NCBI GenBank assembly: GCA_046152925.1
Contig: JBJXFX010000110.1
Location: 1 to 32,676 of the forward strand
Reading direction: 5' to 3'
DNA: 32,676 nucleotides
Source: CAMAUF01 sp046152925
GTDB taxonomy: Bacteria > Chloroflexota > Dehalococcoidia > Tepidiformales > Tepidiformaceae
A program made the position numbers and the translations under genes. The notes below the pieces were generated by a model, which was not told where the DNA came from, did not search any database, and worked only from the letters and a program-made list of their open reading frames with translations. Positions 25,073-31,239 of this stretch are shown here, in pieces; within the stretch, counting starts at the first letter, position 1; the number at the start of each line of letters is the position of its first letter.

Positions 25073-25256
25073 AACTTCCCACGCGCTGGCGCGTGGCTCA
25101 CGCGGCCGGTAACGGGGCCAACCGTGCGCACCTAAGCGGCGTCTTGCCGTTCGGGCGCAGGCTCGCGGGTGGTGTTCGCTGCCCTGGTGGCGCGCTTACA
25201 GCCTGCGGCGCGCGCTCTCTGGGGTCGGGCGGCTACTCGTCCCGGTCGCAGCCTTC
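25042..25256 (-). promoter_or_regulatory. T-box riboswitch (threonine specifier ACC) upstream of thrS
   Basis: The minus-strand leader has the parts of a T-box. Stem I (25256-25159) closes with AGGCT/AGCCT. AGTA (25237-25234) stands opposite the specifier region GAACACCA. The helix GCCGCCC/GGGCAGC continues the stem with one mismatch, and an AGAGAG element (25220-25215) leads to a GCGCGC-closed apical loop holding GCTG, of the GNUG type. The specifier triplet is ACC at 25173-25171, followed by a purine, and fits tRNA-Thr(GGU). The T-box sequence GGGTGGAACCACG is at 25071-25059. Uncharged tRNA-Thr would stabilise the antiterminator and raise thrS expression. Whether control is transcriptional or translational is not resolved: no clear U-tract terminator is visible in the 185 bases before the start. 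Confidence 0.88.
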
Positions 25257-25274
25257 ATATGGATGCTGTGACAG

Positions 25275-25283
25275 AGTGTAGCA
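25275..25283 (-). promoter_or_regulatory. Extended -10 promoter for the thrS leader
   Basis: TGCTACACT on the minus strand has the TGn extension before the hexamer TACACT. Initiation about seven bases later, near 25268, would begin just before stem I of the T-box, as expected. No good -35 was found, which is consistent with an extended -10 promoter. Confidence 0.5.
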
Positions 25284-25321
25284 GGCACAGTTGGCGCTGA
25301 CTATCGTCAGGCTGGGGCGCT

Positions 25322-25327
25322 TAGAAT
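25322..25327 (+). promoter_or_regulatory. Putative -10 box for the toxin-antitoxin pair (leaderless type)
   Basis: TAGAAT lies six bases before ATG 25334 and is a good -10 match. It is divergent from the thrS leader promoter about 40 bases away. Confidence 0.5.
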
Positions 25328-25333
25328 GGAACC

Positions 25334-25537
25334 ATGACCACGACGGCGGAAATCCAGAGCGCAATCGCAAGCCTGAGCCCGTCCGAGGCTGCGGGATTGC
25401 TCGCATGGTTCGAAGAGTGGCTGGCGGCGCAGGTAGACGCCGCCCTAGAACGGGATGTCGCCACCGGCCGATTCGACCAAATCATCGCCAAGGCGCTTGA
25501 GGACGATGAGGCCGGGCTAAGCACTCCGCTTGTATGA
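25334..25537 (+). CDS. Antitoxin of a RelB-like type II toxin-antitoxin pair
   Basis: This 67-residue, acidic, helical protein ends in LERDVATGRFDQIIAKALEDDEAG, which resembles the common C-terminal toxin-wrapping segment of small antitoxins paired with RelE-like toxins (E-x-D-x-x-x-G-x-x-D-x-x-x-x-E-A). The N-terminal helix has a W-F-E-E-W-L-A-A-Q-V segment. It overlaps the toxin start by ATGA, the usual antitoxin-first order, and its promoter is probably autoregulated. Confidence 0.72.
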   Translation: MTTTAEIQSAIASLSPSEAAGLLAWFEEWLAAQVDAALERDVATGRFDQIIAKALEDDEAGLSTPLV

Positions 25538-25791
25538 GACACCGCGCGTCGCCAGAATTCTGGGCTCGCTTCGACGACCTCGCGCCCACAGATCAGGCGG
25601 CTGCTCGACGCGCCTTCGGGCTTCTCGACCGAGATGCGAGTCATCCGTCGCTTCACTTCAAGTCAGTCGGTGAGGGACTCTGGTCTGCCCGGATCGATCT
25701 CACGACACGCGCTCTGGCACGAAAGGTGGGAGACGACTACCTCTGGGTTTGGATCGGACCGCACGACGAGTACGAACGGCGCATCCGGTGA
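25534..25791 (+). CDS. RelE/ParE-superfamily toxin
   Basis: This 85-residue protein has the pattern HPSLHFKSVGEGLWSARIDLTTRALAR, then DDYLWVWIGPHDEYERRI, typical of a RelE-fold toxin subgroup in which the second half ends in W-I-G-x-H-x-E-Y. Such toxins usually cleave ribosome-bound mRNA. Whether the catalytic residues are intact cannot be judged, because this subgroup lacks a strict signature. ATG 25534 overlaps the antitoxin stop. The gene ends 55 bases before a tRNA gene. Confidence 0.75.
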   Translation: MRHRASPEFWARFDDLAPTDQAAARRAFGLLDRDASHPSLHFKSVGEGLWSARIDLTTRALARKVGDDYLWVWIGPHDEYERRIR

Positions 25792-25799
25792 CCGGACGC

Positions 25800-25828
25800 G
25801 TGACGATGACCGCCGGCTGCGCTAAGGT
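25800..25828 (+). promoter_or_regulatory. Putative promoter of tRNA-Val
   Basis: GTGACG (25800-25805, four of six to TTGACA) and TAAGGT (25823-25828) are 17 bases apart. The tRNA begins 19 bases after the -10 box. Confidence 0.45.
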
Positions 25829-25846
25829 GAGAGGGTTGCCGGGCGT

Positions 25847-25923
25847 GGGCGGTTAGCTCAGATGGTTAGAGCGCTACATTGACATTGTAGAGGTCACTGG
25901 TTCGATTCCAGTATCGCCCACCA
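25847..25923 (+). tRNA. tRNA-Val (anticodon GAC)
   Basis: The cloverleaf is complete. The acceptor stem GGGCGGT pairs with ATCGCCC (one G-U pair). The D arm contains AGCTCAGATGGTTAGAGC. The anticodon stem CTACA/TGTAG carries the loop TTGACAT with anticodon GAC at 25881-25883. The T arm has GGTTCGATTCC. The discriminator is A and the 3' CCA is encoded, giving 77 bases. It reads GUC and GUU valine codons. Confidence 0.97.
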
Positions 25924-26128
25924 TTCAACACACATCCCCCCGGCGACCCAACCGCCCCCCCACGAGGTCTCATCGCCGAGCGGCCGACGCCCCTCAGCCT
26001 CCGTCGGGACGCCCCTCGGCCTCAGCCTGCTACGCTCCTTGTGGGACGACGCGCACGGGTGAGGCACGCCCTCTTCGCTCACCAGGCTCCGCCACACCGC
26101 GCGGGGCCGCGCTTCGAGGTATCCGCCG
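25924..26128. repeat. Spacer after tRNA-Val with short direct and inverted repeats
   Basis: The decamer GACGCCCCTC occurs at 25986-25995 and 26008-26017, a 22-base period. Around it GCCGAG (25975-25980) and CTCGGC (26015-26020) are inverted. This could fold into a stem downstream of the tRNA, but there is no U-run. C-rich tracts fill the first half. No gene is supported here. Confidence 0.4.
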
Positions 26129-26785
26129 TTGTCCGAAAGTTCCTTCCCCATCCCCGCGGACGTCGCTCGCGTCGCCGCACTGTTCTCCGCTTTCCCCCAC
26201 CCTTGGGCGCTCTGCGGCGGCTGGGCCGTCGATGTCTGGCTTGGCCGTCAAACCCGCGCTCACCACGATGTCGACCTCGTCATCTTCGCCGAGCACCAGC
26301 AGGCCCTGCGCGAGCACTTCGCCGGCTGGCAGCTTGTCGCCCACGACCTCCAGTGGAGCGGCGACGACCCAGTTTGGCCCGGCCAGCCGATCCCAGATCG
26401 CTCGCGCTGGGACGGCCGCACCGTCACCGTGCCTGGGCACTTCCACCTGCGCGCGCCCGACGACGAGAGCTTCGACTTCGAAGTCAATCTCCTCGACCGC
26501 GAGGGCGCGGAGTGGGTGCTGAGCCGCGAGCCGCGCCTCGCCCTCCCGCTCACGGACGTGATCCGGCCTTGCGCCTGGGGCTTCGACGCGGTCGCGCCCG
26601 AGGTTGCCGCCTACTACAAGGTCGTCGGCGTCCCTGACGCGAACGACCTTGCACCCCAAATGCGCCCCCACGACATCGCAGATGTCGGGCTGCTCGTCCC
26701 AGCGCTCCCGCCCGAACGCCTCACCTGGCTGCGCGCGGCGGTGGCAACCGTTGCACCGGACCATCCTTGGCTCGCGGATCGCTGA
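26129..26785 (+). CDS. Nucleotidyltransferase-fold protein, aminoglycoside adenylyltransferase-like
   Basis: This 218-residue protein has the Pol-beta nucleotidyltransferase signature: ALCGGWAVDVWLGRQTRAHHDVDLVIF at about 27-53, with the GGWA turn and the two metal-binding aspartates in DVD. A third acidic position is likely in FDFEVNLLD (about 112-120). Related proteins include aminoglycoside 2''-nucleotidyltransferases and many uncharacterised homologues, so resistance is not implied. The TTG start at 26129 is the first possible in the frame and lacks a clear ribosome-binding site. The gene ends 10 bases from the convergent luciferase-like gene. Confidence 0.78.
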   Translation: MSESSFPIPADVARVAALFSAFPHPWALCGGWAVDVWLGRQTRAHHDVDLVIFAEHQQALREHFAGWQLVAHDLQWSGDDPVWPGQPIPDRSRWDGRTVTVPGHFHLRAPDDESFDFEVNLLDREGAEWVLSREPRLALPLTDVIRPCAWGFDAVAPEVAAYYKVVGVPDANDLAPQMRPHDIADVGLLVPALPPERLTWLRAAVATVAPDHPWLADR

Positions 26786-26795
26786 CGACCGTCCG

Positions 26796-27623
26796 TCACC
26801 GCCCGGCGAGGATCCGCCCCGCCTCGGCGATCTGCGCCCCATCGAACGGCGGGCTCACCAAGAGGATCAGCCGGTCGACGCCGAGCGCCTCCAACCCGGC
26901 CCGCTGCCGCGACCCGGCCCGCAGCGAGCCCTCGCTCAGCCCCGCGAACACCGTCACCAGCAGCCCGTCCGCGTCGCGGCCCGACGCTTCACGCGCGGCC
27001 CGCGCCACCTCGATCATCCGGGCGAGCTGCGGGTGCCCAGCCTGCGTGTTCAGCCCATCGCCATACCGTCCCGCGACCTCCGCCATCTTCATCCCGAACG
27101 CGCCCACGACGACCGGTGGCGGCGATGCCGGCCGCAGGTAGCCGGCCGTGCCGTCCGTCGAGTAGAACCGGCCCGCGAACGCCGACCGTTCGCCCGCCCA
27201 GAGGCGCTTCATCACCTGGATCGCCTCTATCACCCTCGCCCGGCGGGTGGCGTCCGGCTCCACTGACTGGCCGATCCCCCACTGCTCGCGGGCGTACGGC
27301 GTCTCCACGCTCCCTCCCGCCCCAATCCCGAGGAGGAGCCGCCCGCCAGACGCCTCCTGGAGCGTCGCTGCCATGTTCGCGAGCACGCCGGGGTGGCGGT
27401 TGACCACGTTGAGCACGAGCGGGCCGAGCATCATGCGCGGCACGGCCTCCGAAAGGGCGCTGAGCACGGTCCACGCCTCTGGCGTCGGGCCCTCGCCGCC
27501 CGTGGCGCGGAGGTGGTCCCACGTCCAGAGGCCGTCGAAGCCCGCCGTCTGAGCGGCGACCGCGGCGGCGCGCATCTGCGCGTAGCTCCCGCCCATCGGG
27601 ATCAGCAGCAGGTCAGTCTTCAC
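26796..27623 (-). CDS. LLM-class flavin/F420-dependent oxidoreductase
   Basis: This 275-residue luciferase-like TIM-barrel protein has AGFDGLWTWDHL (about 27-38), a LGPLVLNVVNRHPGVLANMAATL strand-helix, GRLLLGIGAGG and a WAGERSAF segment, as in the F420 or FMN-dependent group. It contains ALGVDRLILLVSPP at the C-terminus. The GTG start overlaps the upstream CC-motif gene by 11 bases, making it the third gene of the arsM operon. A role in oxidising or reducing an arsenic species or a detoxification by-product is possible but not shown. Confidence 0.85.
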   Translation of the reverse strand: MKTDLLLIPMGGSYAQMRAAAVAAQTAGFDGLWTWDHLRATGGEGPTPEAWTVLSALSEAVPRMMLGPLVLNVVNRHPGVLANMAATLQEASGGRLLLGIGAGGSVETPYAREQWGIGQSVEPDATRRARVIEAIQVMKRLWAGERSAFAGRFYSTDGTAGYLRPASPPPVVVGAFGMKMAEVAGRYGDGLNTQAGHPQLARMIEVARAAREASGRDADGLLVTVFAGLSEGSLRAGSRQRAGLEALGVDRLILLVSPPFDGAQIAEAGRILAGR

Positions 27624-27990
27624 GGCCTCGATCCTGCGCCCCCGCGCCTGCCCCTGGCAACTGCGCGAGCTGCGGCGCCGCGGCGAGGAGCACTTCCTTC
27701 GCCCCGGGCGGACCGATCATCGCGAACTCAAGCCGTTCGCCAGGCGAAACCGTGACGCTGAACGTGAGGAAGGCGCAGCAGCGGCGCTCGAAGCCGATGA
27801 ACCGCGCCACATCCTCGAGCGCGTTAACCGGCAGCTCGAAGGCAAAGCCGTCGACTAGCTCCGTTGTCCGGCTGACGCGGGCGCTCCATGCGGAGAGGGC
27901 GCGACGGTGTTCCGCCGCGCCCTCTCCGGTGATCGCGCCAAGGTCACAGACAAGGTCGAGGACCTCGTCGCCTGGGCGCGGCCCGCTCAT
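27613..27990 (-). CDS. Small CC-motif protein of the arsenic operon
   Basis: This 125-residue soluble protein has a central FERRCCAFLTF stretch (vicinal Cys71-Cys72) followed by a beta-rich segment ending in GPPGAKEVLL. I recall this E-R-x-C-C-x-F arrangement from small uncharacterised proteins encoded near metal and arsenic genes, but I cannot name a family. Vicinal cysteines bind As(III) and other thiophilic metals well, so a carrier or sensor role is plausible by inference. It overlaps arsM by ATGA. The C-terminus is an Ala/Gly-rich tail. Confidence 0.68.
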   Translation of the reverse strand: MSGPRPGDEVLDLVCDLGAITGEGAAEHRRALSAWSARVSRTTELVDGFAFELPVNALEDVARFIGFERRCCAFLTFSVTVSPGERLEFAMIGPPGAKEVLLAAAPQLAQLPGAGAGAQDRGRED

Positions 27991-28847
27991 CGCTTGAACG
28001 CGACGACGTTGGCCGAGGCGATGCCCTTGCCGCCTGGGTATTCCGACGCGACCGAGGTGACGTCTGTGAACCCCGCGGCCGTGATGTGCTCGAGATACTC
28101 CCGTTCAAGCAACGCACCCGCGACGCAACCGGCCCACTGCTCAAGGTCATCCTTGATCGCCTGGGGCACGGGCTTCGTCCAGACGACATCCGAGACCTGG
28201 AGCCGCCCTCCCGGCTTGAGCACGCGAAACGCCTCGCGGAAGACCTGCGGCTTGTCGGGCGAGAGGTTGATCACGCAGTTCGAGATGATCACGTCGACCG
28301 TGTTGGCTTCGATCGGCAGGTGCTCGATTTCGCCGAGCCGGAACTCGACGTTCGTCGCGCCGACCTTGGCCGAGTTTGCGCGGGCGAGGTCGATCATCTC
28401 GCGCGTCATGTCGACGCCGAAGACGCGCCCTTCGGGGCCGACCATCTTCGCGGCGAGGAAGCAGTCGATGCCGCCGCCCGAGCCAAGGTCGAGCACGGTC
28501 TCACCGGGCTGGAGGGCGGAGATGGCGGTCGGGTTGCCGCAGCCGAACGAGACGTCGGTCACGGTGCTCGGGAGGTCGGCGACCTCCTCCTGGGCGTAAA
28601 GGCCGGCGATCTTCACGATCGCGGCGTCGTCGCCGCTGGCCGCCGTGCCACAGCAGGCGTCCTCTGCGGAGCTCGTCCCACAGCCGCAGCTCGCTTCGCC
28701 TTCGACGCCGCAACAGCCGCCCGCCGAGGCGATCGGGAGCATTTCGACGATGCCCGGCTTCGTCGCTTGTTCGAGCACGGGCCGCACGCGGTTCCCGTAG
28801 CTCCTCGCGACGGCGGCGCGGATTTCGTCTGAGGTCTGGGTGGACAT
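27987..28847 (-). CDS. arsM: Arsenite S-adenosylmethionine methyltransferase
   Basis: This 286-residue enzyme methylates As(III) to mono-, di- and trimethylated forms. The SAM-binding motif is VLDLGSGGGID (about 118-128). The conserved arsenic-binding cysteines are C103 (FGCGNP), C191 (SNCVINL) and C241 (WAGCVAG). The N-terminus has an extra cysteine cluster (C45-C46, C54, C56, C65-C66) common in bacterial ArsM. ATG 28847 is preceded by AGGAGG six bases away. The gene is divergent from arsR, and inverted repeats between them suggest ArsR control. Confidence 0.94.
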   Translation of the reverse strand: MSTQTSDEIRAAVARSYGNRVRPVLEQATKPGIVEMLPIASAGGCCGVEGEASCGCGTSSAEDACCGTAASGDDAAIVKIAGLYAQEEVADLPSTVTDVSFGCGNPTAISALQPGETVLDLGSGGGIDCFLAAKMVGPEGRVFGVDMTREMIDLARANSAKVGATNVEFRLGEIEHLPIEANTVDVIISNCVINLSPDKPQVFREAFRVLKPGGRLQVSDVVWTKPVPQAIKDDLEQWAGCVAGALLEREYLEHITAAGFTDVTSVASEYPGGKGIASANVVAFKR

Positions 28848-28867
28848 GGGTTGCCTCCTTGGCAGCC

Positions 28868-28883
28868 ATCGGTTTTTTCCGAT
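28868..28883. promoter_or_regulatory. Inverted repeat in the arsM leader
   Basis: ATCGG and CCGAT flank six T/A bases, a perfect five-pair repeat just upstream of the arsM ribosome-binding site. It may be a second operator or a leader hairpin. Confidence 0.4.
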
Positions 28884-28891
28884 TGGCTTCG

Positions 28892-28909
28892 TATCGCAAA
28901 ATTACGATA
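28892..28909. promoter_or_regulatory. Putative ArsR operator between arsM and arsR
   Basis: TATCG (28892-28896) and CGATA (28905-28909) form a perfect inverted repeat with an eight-base AT-rich spacer. The right arm overlaps the likely arsR -10 box TAGAAT (28908-28913), so binding would block arsR initiation and could affect divergent arsM. This is the only strongly AT-rich segment in the area. Confidence 0.6.
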
Positions 28910-28938
28910 GAATGCGAGAGACGTCAAGGGGGTGTCCG

Positions 28939-29514
28939 ATGAAAACAATCGAAGGTCTGACCGCGGAAGAAGAGCGCGCCGCGTCCCTCTTCCGCGCGCT
29001 GGGCAACCCGGCGCGCATCCGGATCGTGACCGAGCTCGCAAAGCGCAACGCGTGCGTCGCCGGCGACCTCGTCGACCTCCTACCACTAGCGCAATCGACG
29101 GTGTCCCAGCATCTCAAGGTGCTGAAGGACGCCGGCATCATCCGCGGCACGATCGAGGGCGGAGACGCCTGCTACTGCCTTGACCCCGAGACGGTGGGCT
29201 GGCTGGTCGACTTCTGCCAACAGATCTGCGGACCCGGCTGCGGTGTATGCGCGCCGGACGAGGCTGCCAGCGGGTACAATTTGCCCGTGACGCAGCAATG
29301 GACGTTCAGTGACGTTATCGACTTGACGAATGCTTCGCCGGAGGAATACCGGGCGGTCCGGGACGCACCGCTCTCGCATGTCGCATCGAGCCGGGCGGCG
29401 ACCGGGATCACGCTGTTGGAGTCCGCCCGTCGCTCGATTCTGACCTCGACCGGCGGCATCGGGTTAAGCGAAACGGAGTTCGCCGCACTGATGGATCGGC
29501 AGCCGGACGAATAA
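28939..29514 (+). CDS. arsR: ArsR-family repressor fused in frame to an antitoxin-like C-terminal domain
   Basis: Residues 1-116 are an ArsR/SmtB winged-helix repressor: LFRALGNPARIRIVTELA, the recognition helix LAQSTVSQHLKVLKDAGI, a wing, then a cysteine cluster (C93, C97, C101, C104) suited to As(III). The start ATG has AGGGGG upstream. No stop follows; the frame continues through 75 more residues (117-191) that look like a small antitoxin: polar N-terminus QWTFSDVIDL, a helix EEYRAVRDAPL and a C-terminus with LSETEFAALMDRQ. A -10 box and GTG at 29287 could express this part alone. A PIN toxin remnant follows directly. The arsenic role is well supported; the antitoxin assignment is inferred from position and size. 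Confidence 0.8.
   Translation: MKTIEGLTAEEERAASLFRALGNPARIRIVTELAKRNACVAGDLVDLLPLAQSTVSQHLKVLKDAGIIRGTIEGGDACYCLDPETVGWLVDFCQQICGPGCGVCAPDEAASGYNLPVTQQWTFSDVIDLTNASPEEYRAVRDAPLSHVASSRAATGITLLESARRSILTSTGGIGLSETEFAALMDRQPDE
29275..29280 (+). promoter_or_regulatory. Internal -10 box for a separate antitoxin-like product
   Basis: TACAAT, a five-of-six TATAAT match, stands six bases before GTG 29287, which is in the arsR frame. Translation from there would give a 75-residue protein. The spacing equals the leaderless arrangement seen elsewhere in the window. Confidence 0.5.
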
Positions 29515-29518
29515 CGTC

Positions 29519-29940
29519 GTGGCAGTTGGAATCATCGATTGCTCCTTCCTTGCCCGCGCGGTGGTGCCATCACAACTCATAGCGCGGCCGCCGCGCGTCT
29601 CGTCTCGGATGTTTCCCGAGGTGGGTTTCTCGCCCCGACGTTCTTGCAGCTAGAGTTCGCGAGCGTGCTCCGGCAAGGCGAGGCGCGGAGATCGCTCAGT
29701 CGGGAACAGCTCGAATTGCTTCTGCGGGGCGTTCAGTCGCTCCCGATCCGCTATGCCTGGGAACCGAACTGGACCGAGCGCGCCCTCGAAATCGCCCGGC
29801 TCGCGAGCCAATCCAAGATCTACGACAGCCTCTACGTCGCCTGCGCCGAAGCCTTCGACCTCCCGCTCTTGACCTGCGATGGCCGCTTCGTCAACGCCTT
29901 GCCGCCAGACCTCCGCCGCCGCGTCGAGCTCGTCGCGTAG
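29519..29940 (+). pseudogene. PIN-domain (VapC-like) toxin gene with a one-base frameshift
   Basis: From GTG 29519 the frame reads AVGIIDCSFLARAVVPSQ, a PIN N-terminus with its first metal-binding Asp, then leaves the homologous frame and stops near 29661. The rest is in the -1 frame: HSAAAARLVSDV, APTFLQLEFASVL (second acidic residue), IYDSLYVACAEAF and LLTCDGRFV (third and fourth acidic sites), ending at 29940. One extra A after CAA near 29574 would join the two into an intact toxin of about 140 residues. A start at TTG 29539 would yield a 133-residue protein without the first aspartate. Either the toxin is inactivated or the base is a sequencing error. Confidence 0.72.
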
Positions 29941-29966
29941 CCTCTTTCCGGCCGCTGCCGCATCCT

Positions 29967-29972
29967 TACCGG
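29967..29972 (+). promoter_or_regulatory. Possible -10 box near lysC start
   Basis: TACCGG lies one base before ATG 29974 but seven bases before an in-frame GTG at 29980. If the leaderless spacing holds, the GTG is the start. The match to TATAAT is weak. Confidence 0.25.
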
Positions 29973-29973
29973 C

Positions 29974-31191
29974 ATGCTCGTGGTCCAGAAATACGGGGGC
30001 AGCTCGGTCGCCACCCCCGACCTCATCAAGAACGTGGCAAACCGGCTGATCAAGCGCGTCGAGGGCGGTGACCGCGTCGTCGCCGTCGTCTCCGCCATGG
30101 GCGACACCACCGACGACCTCCTCGCCCTCGCCAAAGCCGTCGCCCCGGACCCGAACCCGCGCGAGCTCGACATGCTCGTCGCCACTGGCGAACAGATGTC
30201 GTGCGCACTCGTCGCGATGGCGCTCCAAGCCCGCGGCCACGACGCCATCAGCCTCACCGGCCAACAGGCGGGCATCTATACGAAGGCCCAGCACCAGGCC
30301 GGCCGCATCTCCCGCGTCGAAGCCGACCGCGTGAAGGCGGAGCTCGATGCTGGCCGCATCCCCGTCGTCGCCGGATTCCAGGGCATCACCGACGACTTCG
30401 AGATCGTGACTCTCGGGCGCGGCGCCAGCGACCTCACCGGTATCGTCCTCGCCATCTCGCTCAATGCCGACAGATACGAAAACTGCAAGGACGTCACGGG
30501 CGTCTACACTGCGGACCCGCGGATCGTCCCGACCGCCCGCCAGCTGAAAGACCTGACCTACGAAGAGATGCTGGAGCTCGCCACGCAGGGCAGCCAGGTG
30601 ATGCACAACCGGGCCGTCGAGCTTGCCTCGGTCTACAATCTGCCCATCGTCGTCCGGTCGAGCTTCGTCGACGCGCCGGGCACGGTGATCCACGGAGAAG
30701 ATCAGTTGGAAGAACGGAACAAGGTCCGCGCGATCGCGCACGACACCGACGTCGCCAAGGTCACGGTCCGCCACGTCCCGGACCGGCCGGGGATCGCCGC
30801 CACGATCTTCGAGCCGCTCGCGGCCGCGGGAATTAGCGTGGACACCATCGTCCAGAACGCCAGCGAAGCGAACATGACCGACCTCACCTTCACAGTGAAG
30901 AAGGGCGACCTCAAGCGCACTGAGGCCCTGATGCCCGCCGTCTGTTCGGCCGTGGGCGCACAGGGCTGGGTCTCCGCGGATGACCTCGCGAAGATAAGCA
31001 TCGTTGGCGTCGGCATCCAGACCGCCCACGGGTACGCGGCCCGCATGTTCCGCGCCCTGTTCGAGGCGAAGATCAACATCGAATTGATCACCACCAGCGA
31101 AATCCGGCTGACCTGCCTCATCGCCTCCGGACAGGCCCACGACGCGATCCGCGCCCTCCACGACGCCTTCGAACTCGAAAAGGCCGAATAG
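29974..31191 (+). CDS. lysC: Aspartate kinase with C-terminal ACT domains
   Basis: Aspartokinase phosphorylates aspartate at the entry to Lys, Thr, Met and diaminopimelate synthesis. This 405-residue protein starts LVVQKYGGSSVA (kinase KYGGSS), with VVSAMGDTTD and VATGEQMS following. Two ACT domains lie at about 265-335 and 345-400 (VPDRPGIAATIFEPLA; TSEIRLTCLI) for feedback control. The usual LGRGGSD nucleotide-site motif reads LGRGASDLT, and VTGVYTADPRI is retained. GTG 29980 would shorten the N-terminus by two residues; homologues keep LVVQKYGG, so ATG is kept. Confidence 0.94.
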   Translation: MLVVQKYGGSSVATPDLIKNVANRLIKRVEGGDRVVAVVSAMGDTTDDLLALAKAVAPDPNPRELDMLVATGEQMSCALVAMALQARGHDAISLTGQQAGIYTKAQHQAGRISRVEADRVKAELDAGRIPVVAGFQGITDDFEIVTLGRGASDLTGIVLAISLNADRYENCKDVTGVYTADPRIVPTARQLKDLTYEEMLELATQGSQVMHNRAVELASVYNLPIVVRSSFVDAPGTVIHGEDQLEERNKVRAIAHDTDVAKVTVRHVPDRPGIAATIFEPLAAAGISVDTIVQNASEANMTDLTFTVKKGDLKRTEALMPAVCSAVGAQGWVSADDLAKISIVGVGIQTAHGYAARMFRALFEAKINIELITTSEIRLTCLIASGQAHDAIRALHDAFELEKAE

Positions 31192-31239
31192 CGCGGCCGT
31201 CCCGCTCCCCCTGCGCTCACCCCGCCTTGCCTGCATCGA

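Noticed and set aside
25924..26128. tRNA-linked integration site or CRISPR-like repeat
   Set aside because: Only one 10-base direct repeat and no integrase gene or copy of the tRNA 3' end nearby.
25894..26151. Minus-strand open frame across the tRNA 3' end
   Set aside because: Ends in the well-known WAILESNQ artefact produced by translating antisense tRNA sequence.
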